Part shown: positions 63,327 through 64,000 of the stretch, in pieces
Layout: every line of letters starts with the position of its first letter
Numbering within the stretch: position 1 is the first letter of the stretch
From: Allopusillimonas soli
Lineage (GTDB): Bacteria; Pseudomonadota; Gammaproteobacteria; Burkholderiales; Burkholderiaceae_B
NCBI RefSeq assembly: GCF_004153445.1
Contig: NZ_SDQC01000001.1
Coordinates: 868,001-932,000 of the forward strand
DNA length: 64,000 nucleotides
Direction of reading: 5' to 3'
The notes under the pieces: model-generated
Seen by the model: the letters and a program-made list of their open reading frames with translations, nothing else
The model's database searches: none
Told to the model about the DNA's origin: nothing
Program-made: the position numbers and the translations under genes

Positions 63327-64000
63327 CTATCCTTGCGCTCCACTAATACCCATGAACTCTTTACCTAGCAGTTCTCGAATGACCGTAATTTTCATCACGT
63401 TGATAGTTCCGCCCGTGAATGTAAGCGCGATCACATCGCGATAACGGCGTTCTATGTCAAGGTCCTTCAGGTATCCGGCGGCACCATGCATCTGCAGACA
63501 ATCGTAAACGGCCTGCACAGACGAGGTGATGCCGCTCCATTTGGCCATGCCTGCCTCACGTGCCGCATTCTCATTACGCGTGTTCATCCACAACCCCTTG
63601 TATGCCATCAAGCGGCAGCTTTCTATTCGGGTGTAATGCTCGATAAGCGGAAAGCTGATGGCCTGGAACAGGCCTATGGGCTGGCCATACACCTTTTTCT
63701 TCTTCACATAATCGATGGTGTCATCCAGAACCTGCTGCGCAGTCCCCAGTGCATTCAATGCACTTAGGCAACGGCTCACATTCCAGCGAGCATACAAGGT
63801 GGCCTTTCCCTCCCCTTTTCCGCCCAGCACATCTCCAATCGGAATACGCACGTTGTCAAAGTTCACAACACCAAGCTGGTGCGACCGTGTTCCCATCTCA
63901 GGCATTTCTTCCGATGATATGCCGGGCAGATCCGCCGGTACTCTCAGAAAGCTGATGCGCTCCTTACCGTCTTCTTGCCTGACCTTGGCAGTCACGCCCA
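63327..64000 (-). CDS. Acyl-CoA dehydrogenase homologue without catalytic Glu (N-terminus outside window)
   Basis: Only the C-terminal 223 residues are visible, the gene running off the right edge. Domain 2-3 features are clear (HQLGVVNFDNVRIPIGDVLG, KKVYGQPIGLFQAISFPLIEHYTRIESCRLMAYKG, CLQMHGAAGYLKDLDIERRYRDV). The usual EGT is GGT here (TFTGGTINVMK), and the alternative base position of isovaleryl-CoA dehydrogenase is not Glu (NVSRCLS). From memory, the same Glu-to-Gly change occurs in 3-sulfinopropionyl-CoA desulfinase of Advenella. Desulfination or another non-dehydrogenase reaction is thus possible. It is coupled to the rhodanese gene by a 2-bp gap. Confidence 0.8.
   Translation of the reverse strand, partial: GVTAKVRQEDGKERISFLRVPADLPGISSEEMPEMGTRSHQLGVVNFDNVRIPIGDVLGGKGEGKATLYARWNVSRCLSALNALGTAQQVLDDTIDYVKKKKVYGQPIGLFQAISFPLIEHYTRIESCRLMAYKGLWMNTRNENAAREAGMAKWSGITSSVQAVYDCLQMHGAAGYLKDLDIERRYRDVIALTFTGGTINVMKITVIRELLGKEFMGISGAQG

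Noticed and set aside
1-64000. Insertion sequences, integrases, tRNA genes or attachment sites
   Set aside because: No transposase or recombinase protein, no cloverleaf-like tRNA sequence and no long flanking direct repeats were recognised.

Overview
The window looks like a chromosomal accessory or catabolic region of a betaproteobacterium of the order Burkholderiales, most likely family Alcaligenaceae (Bordetella, Achromobacter, Pusillimonas, Advenella type). The reasons are the gene families, chiefly four Bug-type tripartite tricarboxylate (TTT) receptors without membrane partners, many LysR, IclR and GntR regulators and TRAP transporters, and a GC-rich codon style. No rRNA, tRNA, CRISPR array, transposase or phage gene was found. 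Almost everything is an import, catabolism and regulation module for small organic acids, peptides or CoA-activated acids.

Layout. 1-4.1 kb: the N-terminal part of a TcuA-like tricarballylate dehydrogenase with a LysR gene and a palindromic operator, then a DUF4139 envelope protein. 4.1-4.7 kb: a LOG-family nucleotide hydrolase. 4.9-12.0 kb: a GntR-controlled sugar-acid operon (IlvD/Edd dehydratase, Hyi/OtnI-like isomerase, DenD-like dehydrogenase, TRAP DctPQM). 12.1-13.6 kb: a TetR and SDR pair with matching operators. 13.8-22.3 kb: an M81/MlrC-type peptidase, a Dpp-type peptide ABC transporter with a fused double ATPase, and a D-aminoacylase, which together look like a system for D-residue or cyclic peptides. 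22.4-27.0 kb: a fused indolepyruvate-type oxidoreductase and a divergent LysR. 27.0-31.3 kb: a Bug receptor with a PDC-hydrolase-like amidohydrolase, then a nucleotide-transporter-like MFS protein with an aldo/keto reductase.

31.5-36.0 kb: a small XRE protein, then a TonB-dependent receptor and a two-component system arranged like pfeA-pfeRS. 36.3-38.9 kb: an enoyl-CoA hydratase, a 5'-truncated old-yellow-enzyme gene and an orphan secreted protein. 39.0-43.5 kb: LysR divergent from gamma-glutamyltransferase, Bug and GAF genes. 43.6-46.8 kb: Bug, a class III CoA-transferase and a divergent LysR. 47-47.6 kb: a SYLF lipoprotein. 47.7-52.8 kb: a second TRAP transporter with IclR, a DapA-family lyase and a cupin, followed by a VOC protein.

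53.8-64.0 kb is the most unusual part. An IclR gene is divergent from a Bug, MmgE/PrpD and atypical SDR operon. This meets a convergent operon that runs leftward from the window's right edge: an acyl-CoA-dehydrogenase homologue without its catalytic Glu, a four-domain rhodanese, a DszC-like flavin oxygenase, a flavin reductase, a PaaK-like CoA ligase and a second flavin reductase. My inference is CoA-dependent degradation of an organosulfur or heteroaromatic acid, with the released sulfur passed to the rhodanese. The substrate is unknown. By eye, the segment from about 43 kb onward is less GC-rich than the first 30 kb.
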